Assembly (NCBI GenBank): GCA_012514835.1
Contig: JAAYZM010000472.1
Span: 1 to 12,833 of the forward strand
DNA: 12,833 nt
Reading direction: 5' to 3'
Origin: Actinomycetales bacterium
GTDB taxonomy: Bacteria > Actinomycetota > Actinomycetes > Actinomycetales > Cellulomonadaceae
Shown: positions 1 to 7,297 of the stretch, piece by piece
Position numbering within the stretch: position 1 is the first letter of the stretch
Layout: the number at the start of each line of letters is the position of its first letter
Notes under the pieces: generated by a model
Database searches by the model: none
What the model was told of the DNA's origin: nothing
The model's input: only the letters and a program-made list of their open reading frames with translations
Position numbers and translations under genes: made by a program

Positions 1-1275
1 CCCGTGGCGCGTCCACCATGCGCACGTGCACGAGCCGCCACCGTCAAGTGAGACCCAGTGCGTGCGGTCCGTGCCGGGCACGCGCCACCGGCCACCCTCC
101 GGCACGACACCTCCCGAGGCCACGAGCTCCCGTGCCGCGACGAGCCGCGGGTTGTCCCGCTCCACCTGGTCCGCGTCGTAGGGCAGCTCGCGGTGGAAGT
201 GCGTGGACTCGGCCAGGTCGAAGCCGACGCGCCCCGCGGCGGCCAGCCGCCCGACGGCCCCATGAGCAGCAGAAACAGACAGCCCCGCGTCCGCCGCGAT
301 CGCCGCGGGGTCGATCGAAGATTGCCATGCCAGGTGCTCGAGCACCCGAGCGGCGTCGTCGTCGGACCCCTCGCCCGTGGCGAGCGTCTCGAGGAGCCCG
401 CCCTCCCCGGAGAAGCCGCGGTGCGGCTCGGGCGAGGCGACCACGGTGAGCCGCGCGCCGGGGAGCGTCACGACCCACGCGCTCCCGCCGGACTCGTGCG
501 CCCACACATCAAGCCCGGAGATGAACCGCGCGACGCGGCGCAGCGCCGAGGCACGCGCCGTCCCCGCGAGCCGCACGGCCCCCGGCGCGGACGGGTCCAC
601 GCGCGCGAGCCCCCGTGGCGTGACGAGGAACCCGACGCTAGGCCCCAGCCCGGACGTGGGCAGCGCCCCCAGGAACGTGCGGGCCGCGCTCGCGGGCACG
701 GTCCCCGCGTGGCGCATCCCCGCACCCACCACCTGCACCTCTGCGAGCGAGCGCACCCAGCGCCGCGGCAGCTCCACTTTGCGCTCCGTGTGGGTCGCGT
801 CCGGGGTCGCGAGGCGCAGCGACTCCATCCCCACGGCCAGGTGCAGCAGCTCGGTGCGCCGCATCCCCGCAAGGCCCGCGCGCAAGGGGTCGTTGATGTC
901 CACGTTGGTGGTGCCGAACGCGACCTGCCCCGACTCGATGCCGTCAGAGAGCAGGTCGAGCCGCGCATACACCCCGTGGCACGCGGACATCGCCTCGAAG
1001 CGCAGCCGGTCCCCGCTCGCCGTCACCACCGGGTCACGCGGTGCGCGGGCCCGCGCGATGTCGTAGTACGCCGTCGCCGCGACCTCCGCGACCGCGAGCA
1101 GCCCCGCCGCGAGCACGTGCGGGTGCGCCACGAACCCGTCGAAGAAGTCCGGGTGGTCCACCGGTCCCGCGGGCGTCGCGCCCAGGGACGTGGCCAGGGC
1201 CAGGAACGGGTCCGACGACGGCGCCCCCGGGGTGGACGTCAGCACCGACGTGCTCGCGAAGCCGGTGGGTGTCAC
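1..1275 (-). CDS. SWIM zinc-finger family protein (partial, C-terminus off left edge)
   Basis: The reverse strand is open from a GTG at 1275 to the window edge, giving 425 codons. The start is supported by GAAGGAG at 1283-1289, seven bases upstream. The protein begins MTPTGFASTSVL. It ends at the edge with CTCAWWTRHG, where C416, C418 and H424 fit the first part of a SWIM motif (CxCx(n)CxH); the last Cys-x-His would lie just outside. SWIM modules bind zinc and are thought to contact DNA or protein. The first 400 residues show no other domain I can name. A short helical stretch near residues 325-350 (IDPAAIAADAGLSVSAAHGA) looks like a winged-helix segment, an inference only. It lies 37 bp after the DUF6493 gene on the same strand, so the two are probably co-transcribed. 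The molecular function is unknown. Confidence 0.85.
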   Translation of the reverse strand, partial: MTPTGFASTSVLTSTPGAPSSDPFLALATSLGATPAGPVDHPDFFDGFVAHPHVLAAGLLAVAEVAATAYYDIARARAPRDPVVTASGDRLRFEAMSACHGVYARLDLLSDGIESGQVAFGTTNVDINDPLRAGLAGMRRTELLHLAVGMESLRLATPDATHTERKVELPRRWVRSLAEVQVVGAGMRHAGTVPASAARTFLGALPTSGLGPSVGFLVTPRGLARVDPSAPGAVRLAGTARASALRRVARFISGLDVWAHESGGSAWVVTLPGARLTVVASPEPHRGFSGEGGLLETLATGEGSDDDAARVLEHLAWQSSIDPAAIAADAGLSVSAAHGAVGRLAAAGRVGFDLAESTHFHRELPYDADQVERDNPRLVAARELVASGGVVPEGGRWRVPGTDRTHWVSLDGGGSCTCAWWTRHG

Positions 1276-1312
1276 GGGGTGGCTCCTTCGTCGCTGGCCG
1301 TGCGGGTCGGTG

Positions 1313-3988
1313 TCACGGGGTGTCTGCCTGGGGACCGCCGTCGGCCCGAGCCGTGTCCGCCGCGGCGACGAGCACGCGCGCCTCGACCACGGCCTTGGCC
1401 GAACCCTTCCGGGCCGCGAGCTCCCGCACACCTGCCGGGAGCGGCAGGTGGGGCTCCGCGGCGGCCGCGTACGCCTGCATGGTGCGCAGCAGCTCGGCCA
1501 GGCCCGCGGGCAGGCGGGGCGCGCTCCCGGCCGACTCAACGACGGCCACCATGGCCGGCCACACCGTGGACAGCCCGCCCGTGAGGATCACGTGCTCCCA
1601 CGCGACGGCTGCCCGCGCGAGCGGCAGCCGGTCGTGTGCGAGGAGCGCGAGCGCGGCGTCCCGCAGCAGCCCGGCGTCGAGCCGTCCTTGCGAGGCGAGC
1701 TCGGAGATCTCCGCCGCGGCGCTCAGCCGCCGGTGCTCGACGTTCTCGGTGAACAGGCCCTGGAGCAGCCAGTGCGCCACGACGCCGAGCGGGCCCGCCG
1801 TCTCCGCGAACTGGGGCCGTTCTTGCGGCTCGGCCCACAGGGAGGAGCGTCGGCTCACGTGGGTGATCACCACGTCCGGCCACCACGGGATCACGCCCAT
1901 CTGGCTCGTGATGCTGTTGCCGCGGTAGACGGGCACGCCCACGAGCTGCGTCTCGTGGGCCGCGACGTCCGCCAAGGGCTCGGTGCCCGGCAGGAGGAAC
2001 GGGAACGACACGGCCGGGGCCACGGCCTTGTCGTCGCGCAGCGTGCACGGGCGAGCGGGGACGCCTCCCGCACTGACCCAGCGGCGGATCGACTCCACGC
2101 CGTCCGGCAGCGGTGCGGGCTGGCTCGTGTGCCGCAGCAGCCCGCGGCGCCCCTCCGCAGAGCCGGTGGCGGGCGGGAGGTCCGCTGGTGCGAGGGTGAG
2201 CCCGTCGAGGGCCGTGAGCTCGGCGGGGTCCGTGGGGGACAGGCGCAGCAGGGCCAGCTGGAGGTCGCACGGTGCGTAGCCGTGCTCGCCCGCCGCGCGC
2301 ACGGCCGCCACGAGGTCCGCGAGGTCGAGCGTGCCGTCGCGGCGAGCCGGCGTGCTCAGCAGCGCGGTGGAGGTCCCGAGCCTGGCGACCGTCTCGGTGG
2401 CCAGGCGGACCCAGAACGCCGTGTACGGGCCGAAGTCCCGCGAGGGGAAGTCGCCGGACGCGTCGATCCACCCGTCGTCGGTACGCACGAACTCGAGCAT
2501 CGGGCGGGTCCCCTGCGCCCAGCGGTACAGCACGTGGAACGTCTCCGGGTGGGAGCTGTGCGGGTGCGGCAGCTCGCGCAGCGCGGCTCGCAGCCCGTCG
2601 AGGTCCGACGCCGCGAAGCGCACAGCCGCGTCCAGCCACGCCGACTCCAGGGTGATCTGCGGGCGGCCCTCCGTCGCGGCCTCCAGGGCAGCCAGGCCCG
2701 CCGCGCTCGCCTCGACCGGGACGAACGGCTCCCGCCCGGGAAGAGCGGTCCGTACCGGAGCGACACCGGCCCAGGTCACGCCGTCGTCGGCCCTTGTGCT
2801 GCTGCTCGCCCGCGTCCCGCCGTCGGCCCCGGTCCTGCGCCACTCGACCGCGACCGTGACGGGCGCCTGCTCCGCGACCGTCTCCCCGAGCCTGCCGAGC
2901 GCTTTGCGGGCGCGCTCCGCGAACGCGGTGTCGGGGCTGTCCGCCGCAGTCTCGAGGAGCTGCACGACGGTGTCCCGCTCGGCGGGCGTCCCCGGTTCGA
3001 GGGCCGTCACGTGCTTGAGGAGGGCGTTCTTCTGGGCCTTCTCCTTGCGGGCCAGCAGCGTCAGGCCCACGTCGAGGAGGTCCTCGGGCGCGAGGTCCGC
3101 CGCGAGGAGACGCGGGGTGAACCACGCCGTGACAGCGCCGTGCACGGTGGGCAGCACGCTCGAGACGTGGGCGATCCGGTCGCGCAGCTCGGCCGGCTCC
3201 AGGTCGAGGGCCTCGAGGACGAGCACGAGCACGCGCTGGTGCCCGCGGGCCTCGTTGCGGGTCAACGAGAGGAACGCAGCGTCGAGCAGCCGGGCTCTGG
3301 CCTCGTGCTCCGCGTCGACCAGGAGCCGAACCTCCGCGGTGACCGACCAGTTCTCGCCGTCGAGGCCCTCGAGCCTGCCCAGGGCGCCCCCGTCGATCGC
3401 AGCGACGAGCGTGTCGACGAGCCGCGGCGTGGCCACCCACACGTCGCGCAGGGTCCCCGATCCCCCCTGCTTCGTGGTCCACGCCAGGTTGGCCGCGCGC
3501 TGCACCCAGCCCTCGGGGAACCGCGGGCCCTGCGGCGTCGGGATGTCGAGCCGCACGACGAGCTGCTGGGTGATCCCCGTGAACCGCGTCGGGTCGGTGA
3601 GCCACGCGTCACCCGCGCGGGCGTGACTTGTCGTCTCGCACAGCTCCGCGCACCACTCGGCGCCGCGGACCTCGAGCAGGCGGACGAGGAGCTCGTCGGC
3701 GGCCCCCGAGTGCTCCCCGCGAGGCAGCTGCGCGAGCCTCGCCTCCTGCGCGGCGATCGTGGGCGTGCTGGCGAGCGCGACCGCAAGGACCGTGCGCGTC
3801 TCCTCGTAGTCGGGGACGTACCAGGTGGCCTCGTCACGCAGCAATCGCCGCGCGAGGGCCGCCCCTGTCTTCCGGTACCAGGACATGGCCGTCGCGCGGT
3901 CCTCGGGCCCGAGGCCGAGCAGAAGGGTCCCCATCCCCTGCCAGCTCCCGGTCTCGACACCGTGCGTGAGGTTCTGGAGCAGCTCCAC
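1313..3988 (-). CDS. DUF6493-type large protein, partner of the SWIM protein
   Basis: This is an 891-residue soluble protein with no signal peptide or membrane segment. It is rich in Leu/Ala/Arg helices, including HEAT-like stretches such as ALLKHVTALEP and ERARKALGRL. A more conserved-looking block lies near residue 700 (IPWWPDVVITHVSRRS). I assign it to DUF6493 from overall look and from its position next to a SWIM gene, a pairing I recall from actinomycetes; this was not checked by search. No catalytic motif is visible. The start is uncertain. I give GTG 3988 (MELLQNLTHGVETG). ATG 4030, inside the left arm of the upstream inverted repeat, and ATG 3931 are also possible, and none has a convincing ribosome site. 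The open frame continues to 4669 but there it overlaps a better-supported plus-strand gene. The stop is followed after 37 bp by the SWIM gene, suggesting one operon. Confidence 0.8.
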   Translation of the reverse strand: MELLQNLTHGVETGSWQGMGTLLLGLGPEDRATAMSWYRKTGAALARRLLRDEATWYVPDYEETRTVLAVALASTPTIAAQEARLAQLPRGEHSGAADELLVRLLEVRGAEWCAELCETTSHARAGDAWLTDPTRFTGITQQLVVRLDIPTPQGPRFPEGWVQRAANLAWTTKQGGSGTLRDVWVATPRLVDTLVAAIDGGALGRLEGLDGENWSVTAEVRLLVDAEHEARARLLDAAFLSLTRNEARGHQRVLVLVLEALDLEPAELRDRIAHVSSVLPTVHGAVTAWFTPRLLAADLAPEDLLDVGLTLLARKEKAQKNALLKHVTALEPGTPAERDTVVQLLETAADSPDTAFAERARKALGRLGETVAEQAPVTVAVEWRRTGADGGTRASSSTRADDGVTWAGVAPVRTALPGREPFVPVEASAAGLAALEAATEGRPQITLESAWLDAAVRFAASDLDGLRAALRELPHPHSSHPETFHVLYRWAQGTRPMLEFVRTDDGWIDASGDFPSRDFGPYTAFWVRLATETVARLGTSTALLSTPARRDGTLDLADLVAAVRAAGEHGYAPCDLQLALLRLSPTDPAELTALDGLTLAPADLPPATGSAEGRRGLLRHTSQPAPLPDGVESIRRWVSAGGVPARPCTLRDDKAVAPAVSFPFLLPGTEPLADVAAHETQLVGVPVYRGNSITSQMGVIPWWPDVVITHVSRRSSLWAEPQERPQFAETAGPLGVVAHWLLQGLFTENVEHRRLSAAAEISELASQGRLDAGLLRDAALALLAHDRLPLARAAVAWEHVILTGGLSTVWPAMVAVVESAGSAPRLPAGLAELLRTMQAYAAAAEPHLPLPAGVRELAARKGSAKAVVEARVLVAAADTARADGGPQADTP

Positions 3989-4020
3989 GCGGTGAGCGTA
4001 CCGAGGCTGTGCCCGCCCAG

Positions 4021-4131
4021 CGTGGTGCATCGTCACGGCAGGTGTGACCAGAGTGACTGGAGTCGCCTCCTGTGAGTCACATCTGTCACTGCTGGCCCCA
4101 CCAGTCACAGGTGCCGTGACGATGCACCACG
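4021..4131. promoter_or_regulatory. 111-bp inverted-repeat control region between divergent genes
   Basis: Arms 4021-4048 and 4104-4131 are reverse complements at 26 of 28 positions; the first 20 bases (CGTGGTGCATCGTCACGGCA) match perfectly. The symmetry centre, 4076, is also the centre of the perfect palindrome TGTGAGTCACA at 4071-4081. GTCAC or GTGAC occurs at 4032, 4044, 4053, 4076, 4085, 4104, 4116 and 4154. It lies between the DUF6493 gene (minus) and the VNG-repeat protein (plus). A shared operator for a dimeric regulator is the simplest reading; a small mobile palindromic element is the alternative. No regulator gene is seen next to it. Confidence 0.6.
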
Positions 4132-4208
4132 AGACGGCCCGAAACGACCATGGGTCACGTCGCGCTCGCGCGTGCCAGGATGGGCGCGAGCGGCGACGGG
4201 GCCGCGCC

Positions 4209-4215
4209 GAGGAGG
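4209..4215 (+). promoter_or_regulatory. Ribosome binding site GAGGAGG for the VNG-repeat gene
   Basis: GAGGAGG ends five bases before ATG 4221. It decides this start over in-frame upstream ATG codons at 4044 and 4122, which fall inside the inverted repeat and have no ribosome site. Confidence 0.75.
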
Positions 4216-4220
4216 TCGCG

Positions 4221-4733
4221 ATGACCATCAACGTGAACGGCCAGCAGTACGCCTCGTGGGCGCACGTGCCGCCGGAGATCCGCGCGAGGCTCGCGCACCT
4301 GCCGGACAAGAACCGCGACGGCATCCCCGACGTGCTCCAGGGCGACACGAGCGGCCTCGGCCCGGGCACCACGTTCGAGACCACCACGTTCTCCGTCAAC
4401 GGGGTGCAGTACGACTCGCTCGACGATCTCCCGCAGGCCCTGCGCGCCGAGTGGGAACGGGCCCTGAGCGCGCTCGGTGGGGGCTCCTCCGGGGGACAGG
4501 GCCCGGCGACCCACGCCGGGTGGACGTCGTCGAGCGCGGCATCCGCTCCGAGCCCGAGCCCGGCGTGGCAAGCTCCGCCGCCGTCTGGACCGCCCGGGCC
4601 GTCCGGACCACCGAGCTCTGGGTACGCACCGGCCCGCACCCCGTCGTCGGCCCGGTCCCGGCCCACCATGATGAACGGTCAGCCGTACGTCCCGGACGCC
4701 GCCCGCAAGCGCTGGTGGCAGTTCTGGAAGTAG
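4221..4733 (+). CDS. Small VNG-repeat protein with EF-hand-like loop
   Basis: A 170-residue protein with no signal peptide. It holds two related segments, NVNGQQYASWAHVPPEIRARL (from residue 4) and SVNGVQYDSLDDLPQALRAEW (from residue 58), and a shortened third, MMNGQPYVPDAAR, near 150-162. Between the first two lies DKNRDGIPD (29-37), whose D29, N31, D33, G34 and D37 fit a calcium loop of EF-hand or dockerin type. Residues 88-149 are Ser/Pro/Gly-rich and probably disordered. The last nine residues, RKRWWQFWK, are basic and aromatic and could bind a membrane or a partner. I recall uncharacterised bacterial proteins of the same VNG-xxY...PP-xxR...D-x-N-x-DG-IPD pattern, but no named function. 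It diverges from the DUF6493 operon across a palindromic spacer and converges with the HNH gene, leaving one base between the stop codons. Confidence 0.85.
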   Translation: MTINVNGQQYASWAHVPPEIRARLAHLPDKNRDGIPDVLQGDTSGLGPGTTFETTTFSVNGVQYDSLDDLPQALRAEWERALSALGGGSSGGQGPATHAGWTSSSAASAPSPSPAWQAPPPSGPPGPSGPPSSGYAPARTPSSARSRPTMMNGQPYVPDAARKRWWQFWK

Positions 4734-4734
4734 C

Positions 4735-5595
4735 TCAGCAGCCCTCGAGGACGCGCCGCGACGCGGCGTGCTCGGCGGGTGTCATCCACAGCCCGTAGGC
4801 GGCCTTGATGCGCACCTGCGCGGCGACGTACTCGCAGTGGAACTCGCGGTTCGGGGGCAGCCAGGCGGACGCGTCGGAGTGGCCCTTGTCGTCGTTCGTC
4901 GCGCCGTCCACGGCGTAGAGGTTGGCCGGGTCGTTCGCGAGCTGCTGGCGCAGGCCGGCAGGCCAGTCGCGGGCGCCCGTGCGCCACGCGTCGTACATCG
5001 CCACGAGGTGGTCGATCTGCACGGCCTCGCTGGTCACGGGCCCGCGCTCGAAGTCGATCACGAACCCCGTGTACGGGTCGTGGAGGGTGCCGTACTGCAC
5101 GAGGCACGTCCCGCGCCGCAGCTCCACGTCGCGCAGGTCGCGGGCCAGCACGTCGTTGCGGGTGTCGCAGCCGTTGCCGTCCACGTCCGCCCACCGCTCC
5201 CCGAACTCGTCGCGCGAGTAGCCGTCGTGGCCCGTGCGCGCCCGCTGGTCGATCGTGGCGAGGAGCGCGAGCTCGTCCGCGAATCCCGGTGCCGCGTCCT
5301 GCGGATCCCATGCGGCGGCGTCCACGATCGCCGTGCCCGTGGTGTCGAGGGTGGGGCGAGGGCTCGGCTCGGGCGCAGGCTCCGTAGGCGCAGGCTCCGA
5401 CGAGGAGGGGTCCGACGGCGCGCTCGCCGTGGGAGCGGGGCTCGAGGGGCCGACGACGGCGGTCGTGGGCGTGGTGTCTGCGCTGGGGGCGCCGTCGTCG
5501 TCGTTGAACGCGCGAAGCGCGAACAGGGCCGCGAGGAGCACGGCGAGCGTGAGGATCGCGCTGATCAGGTTGCGCGTCGAGCTGGCGCGGGCCAC
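4735..5595 (-). CDS. Secreted or membrane-anchored HNH endonuclease (DUF1524/GmrSD C-terminal-like)
   Basis: A 286-residue protein. GTG 5595 is chosen because AGGAGA lies just upstream (5599-5604) and the protein then begins with a short basic stretch and a hydrophobic segment (residues 9-30, NLISAILTLAVLLAALFALR), acting as a signal or membrane anchor. Residues 35-85 are a Pro/Ser/Thr linker. The catalytic domain spans about 90-286. It has YSRDEFG and DVDGNGCDTRNDVL, then VQIDHLVAMYDAW with D195-H196 as the HNH core, then NDPANL, N234/K237 and WLPP. Cys143, Cys164, Cys254 and Cys286 could form disulfides, fitting an extracytoplasmic location. The family is known as HNH nucleases of actinobacteria; likely roles are extracellular DNA degradation or nutrient recovery, an inference. 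Tail-to-tail with the preceding gene with a one-base gap, so antisense read-through is likely. Confidence 0.9.
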   Translation of the reverse strand: MARASSTRNLISAILTLAVLLAALFALRAFNDDDGAPSADTTPTTAVVGPSSPAPTASAPSDPSSSEPAPTEPAPEPSPRPTLDTTGTAIVDAAAWDPQDAAPGFADELALLATIDQRARTGHDGYSRDEFGERWADVDGNGCDTRNDVLARDLRDVELRRGTCLVQYGTLHDPYTGFVIDFERGPVTSEAVQIDHLVAMYDAWRTGARDWPAGLRQQLANDPANLYAVDGATNDDKGHSDASAWLPPNREFHCEYVAAQVRIKAAYGLWMTPAEHAASRRVLEGC

Positions 5596-5718
5596 GGGTC
5601 TCCTGGGCGGGGAAGGGGACGGGAACGGGCAGGGAGGGCGCACCCATTCTCCCCGTCGCGGCGAGGCCCCGGGCTGAACCGGACAGACCTCGCAAAGCAA
5701 AGAATGCGCTCACCGAGT

Positions 5719-5747
5719 TTGTCATGTCATGGGGAAATCGTTAGGGT
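5719..5747 (+). promoter_or_regulatory. Candidate sigma-70 promoter of the opu operon
   Basis: TTGTCA (5719-5724) and TAGGGT (5742-5747) are separated by 17 bases and resemble the TTGACA/TANNNT housekeeping pattern. Transcription from here would start near 5754 and leave a leader of about 215 bases before the GTG at 5969. Confidence 0.4.
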
Positions 5748-5766
5748 GGACGCTGGGCTCTTGGCC

Positions 5767-5787
5767 CACGACCAGTCCGCGGTCGTG
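5767..5787 (+). promoter_or_regulatory. Leader hairpin with AGTCCGC loop
   Basis: CACGACC (5767-5773) pairs perfectly with GGTCGTG (5781-5787) around the seven-base loop AGTCCGC. It would lie near the 5' end of the transcript from the candidate promoter. Its core ACCAGTCCGCGGT differs by one base from the hairpin core before the binding-protein gene (8224-8236). Confidence 0.4.
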
Positions 5788-5847
5788 TCGTTCTCCGAAA
5801 TTGCTGCACCGTTCGGGAGAGATGCGAGCGTACGGTCGATGATCTTT

Positions 5848-5868
5848 GTGCGGATCAGAAATCCGCGC
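5848..5868 (+). promoter_or_regulatory. Second leader hairpin
   Basis: GCGGAT (5850-5855) pairs with ATCCGC (5861-5866) around the loop CAGAA, and one wobble and one GC pair extend it to 5848/5868. It lies about 100 bases before the ATPase start. Function is unknown. Confidence 0.3.
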
Positions 5869-5968
5869 CCGAGCCGCCAGTGCAGCGATTACCCGGTGGC
5901 CTTGTGATCGTCACCCGGGCGTGACTGACGACGGCCCACGCACCCTCGCGTGTGCCGCCTGGGGAAAC

Positions 5969-7297
5969 GTGTCCGAGATCGCTCTAGAAGCACGTCACCT
6001 GTACAAGGTGTTCGGCAAGAACCCGGGGCAGGCTGTGCGCCGCCTCCAGGACGGCCAGTCCCGTTCCGACGTACTCGACGCCGGGACGGCTGCCGTGATC
6101 GACGCGAGCTTCACGGTCGAGCGCGGCGAGATCTTCGTGGTCATGGGCCTGTCCGGCTCGGGCAAGTCGACGCTGATCCGCATGCTCAACGGGCTGCTGC
6201 CCCCCACGGCGGGCGAGGTCATCATCCATGGCAGCGACGTCTCCGCGGCCACCCCGCGCGAGCTGCGCGAGATCCGGCGCCGGTCCGTCTCGATGGTGTT
6301 CCAGCACTTCGCCCTGCTGCCGCACCGCACGGTGATCGACAACGCCGCGTACGCGCTCGAGATCCAGGGTGTCGCGAAGGCCGAGCGCCTCGAGCGCGCC
6401 CGCGCGATCCTCGACAAGGTGGGCCTCGCCGAGTGGGCGGACTCGCGCCCCGACGAGCTCTCGGGCGGCATGCGTCAGCGCGTGGGCCTGGCCCGCGCCC
6501 TCACGGCCGGCACCGACATCATGCTCATGGACGAGGCGTTCTCCGCGCTCGACCCCCTCATCCGGCGCGAGATGCAGGAGCAGCTCGTCGAGCTCCAGCA
6601 AGAGCTGGGCCGCACCATCATCTTCATCACGCACGACCTCAACGAGGCGATGTTCCTCGGGGACCGGATCGCCGTGATGCGCGACGGGCGGATTGTCCAG
6701 CTGGGTACGCCCGAGGAGATCCTCACCGACCCGGCGAACGACTACGTGGCGCAGTTCGTGCAGGACGTGGACCGCACCCGCGTGCTCACCGCGCGCACCG
6801 TGATGGAGCCGCCGCACCTGACCACCCCCGTGAGCGCCGGCGTGCGCGGTGCGCTGCGCGTCCTGCGCGAGCAGCAGGCCCGCGCCGTGTTCGCGACCGA
6901 GGGCCGCCGGCTCGTGGGCGTCGTCACGGACCGCGCCGTCATCCGCGCCGTCAAGGCGGGCCAGACGGACCTGAGGGCGATCGTCGATCAGTCGGTCCTC
7001 ACGGTGGGGCCCGACGAGCTGCTCACCGACATCGTCGAGAGCGCCGTCGAGAGTCCCGTGCCGCTCGCCGTCGTCGACGAGACGCGACGCCTCATCGGCG
7101 TCATCCCCCGCGTGACCCTCCTCGCGACCCTCGGCAACGTGGAACCCTCCACGCGCGAGCTGCCCGTGGTCTCCACACCGCTCGACATGGTCGCCGAGTT
7201 CACCCCGCTCGTGGACGCCGCGGCGAACGCCGCGCCTGCGGCAGGGGCCGGGGCCGACGGCGGGCCGACGACGACCACCGAGGAAGGTGCACTCTGA
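5969..7297 (+). CDS. opuAA: Glycine betaine/proline-type ABC transporter ATPase with CBS domains
   Basis: A 442-residue ATPase that powers osmoprotectant uptake at the inner face of the membrane. The ABC domain (about 5-275) shows Walker A GLSGSGKST at 60-68, Q-loop Q112, signature LSGGMRQRVG from 164, Walker B IMLMDE at 184-189 and H-loop H222. Tandem CBS domains fill about 276-392, the arrangement of ProV/OpuAA, where they sense ionic strength or c-di-AMP in studied relatives. An Ala/Gly-rich tail follows. GTG 5969 is chosen because the known family start (short strand then HLYKVFG) begins there; GGGGAA just upstream is a weak ribosome site, and the upstream in-frame ATG at 5846 would add 41 residues unlike the family. 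First gene of a three-gene operon; its TGA overlaps the permease ATG by one base. Confidence 0.93.
   Translation: MSEIALEARHLYKVFGKNPGQAVRRLQDGQSRSDVLDAGTAAVIDASFTVERGEIFVVMGLSGSGKSTLIRMLNGLLPPTAGEVIIHGSDVSAATPRELREIRRRSVSMVFQHFALLPHRTVIDNAAYALEIQGVAKAERLERARAILDKVGLAEWADSRPDELSGGMRQRVGLARALTAGTDIMLMDEAFSALDPLIRREMQEQLVELQQELGRTIIFITHDLNEAMFLGDRIAVMRDGRIVQLGTPEEILTDPANDYVAQFVQDVDRTRVLTARTVMEPPHLTTPVSAGVRGALRVLREQQARAVFATEGRRLVGVVTDRAVIRAVKAGQTDLRAIVDQSVLTVGPDELLTDIVESAVESPVPLAVVDETRRLIGVIPRVTLLATLGNVEPSTRELPVVSTPLDMVAEFTPLVDAAANAAPAAGAGADGGPTTTTEEGAL

Larger units (their letters stand above)
5596..5968. other. Divergent spacer and opu leader (373 bp)
   Basis: This gene-free stretch separates the HNH gene (minus) from the transporter operon (plus). 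It is less GC-rich than the coding DNA. It holds a candidate sigma-70 promoter, two clear hairpins (listed separately) and the short inverted repeat GTGATCGTCAC at 5903-5913. I see no conserved small ORF. I looked for the ydaO-type c-di-AMP riboswitch known upstream of some osmolyte transporters and did not find its motifs. Confidence 0.5.

Noticed and set aside
1190..4075. 961-codon open frame on the plus strand
   Set aside because: It is the antisense of the DUF6493 and SWIM genes, rich in Arg/Gly/His with no family likeness; such shadows are usual at this GC content.
4780..4796. ATCCACAGCCCG shared with the hairpin near 10153
   Set aside because: The copy here is inside the HNH coding sequence and is explained by codons for its C-terminus; the shared 12 bases are probably chance.
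5754..5968. ydaO-type c-di-AMP riboswitch upstream of the opu operon
   Set aside because: The conserved sequence blocks of that riboswitch are not present in the leader.
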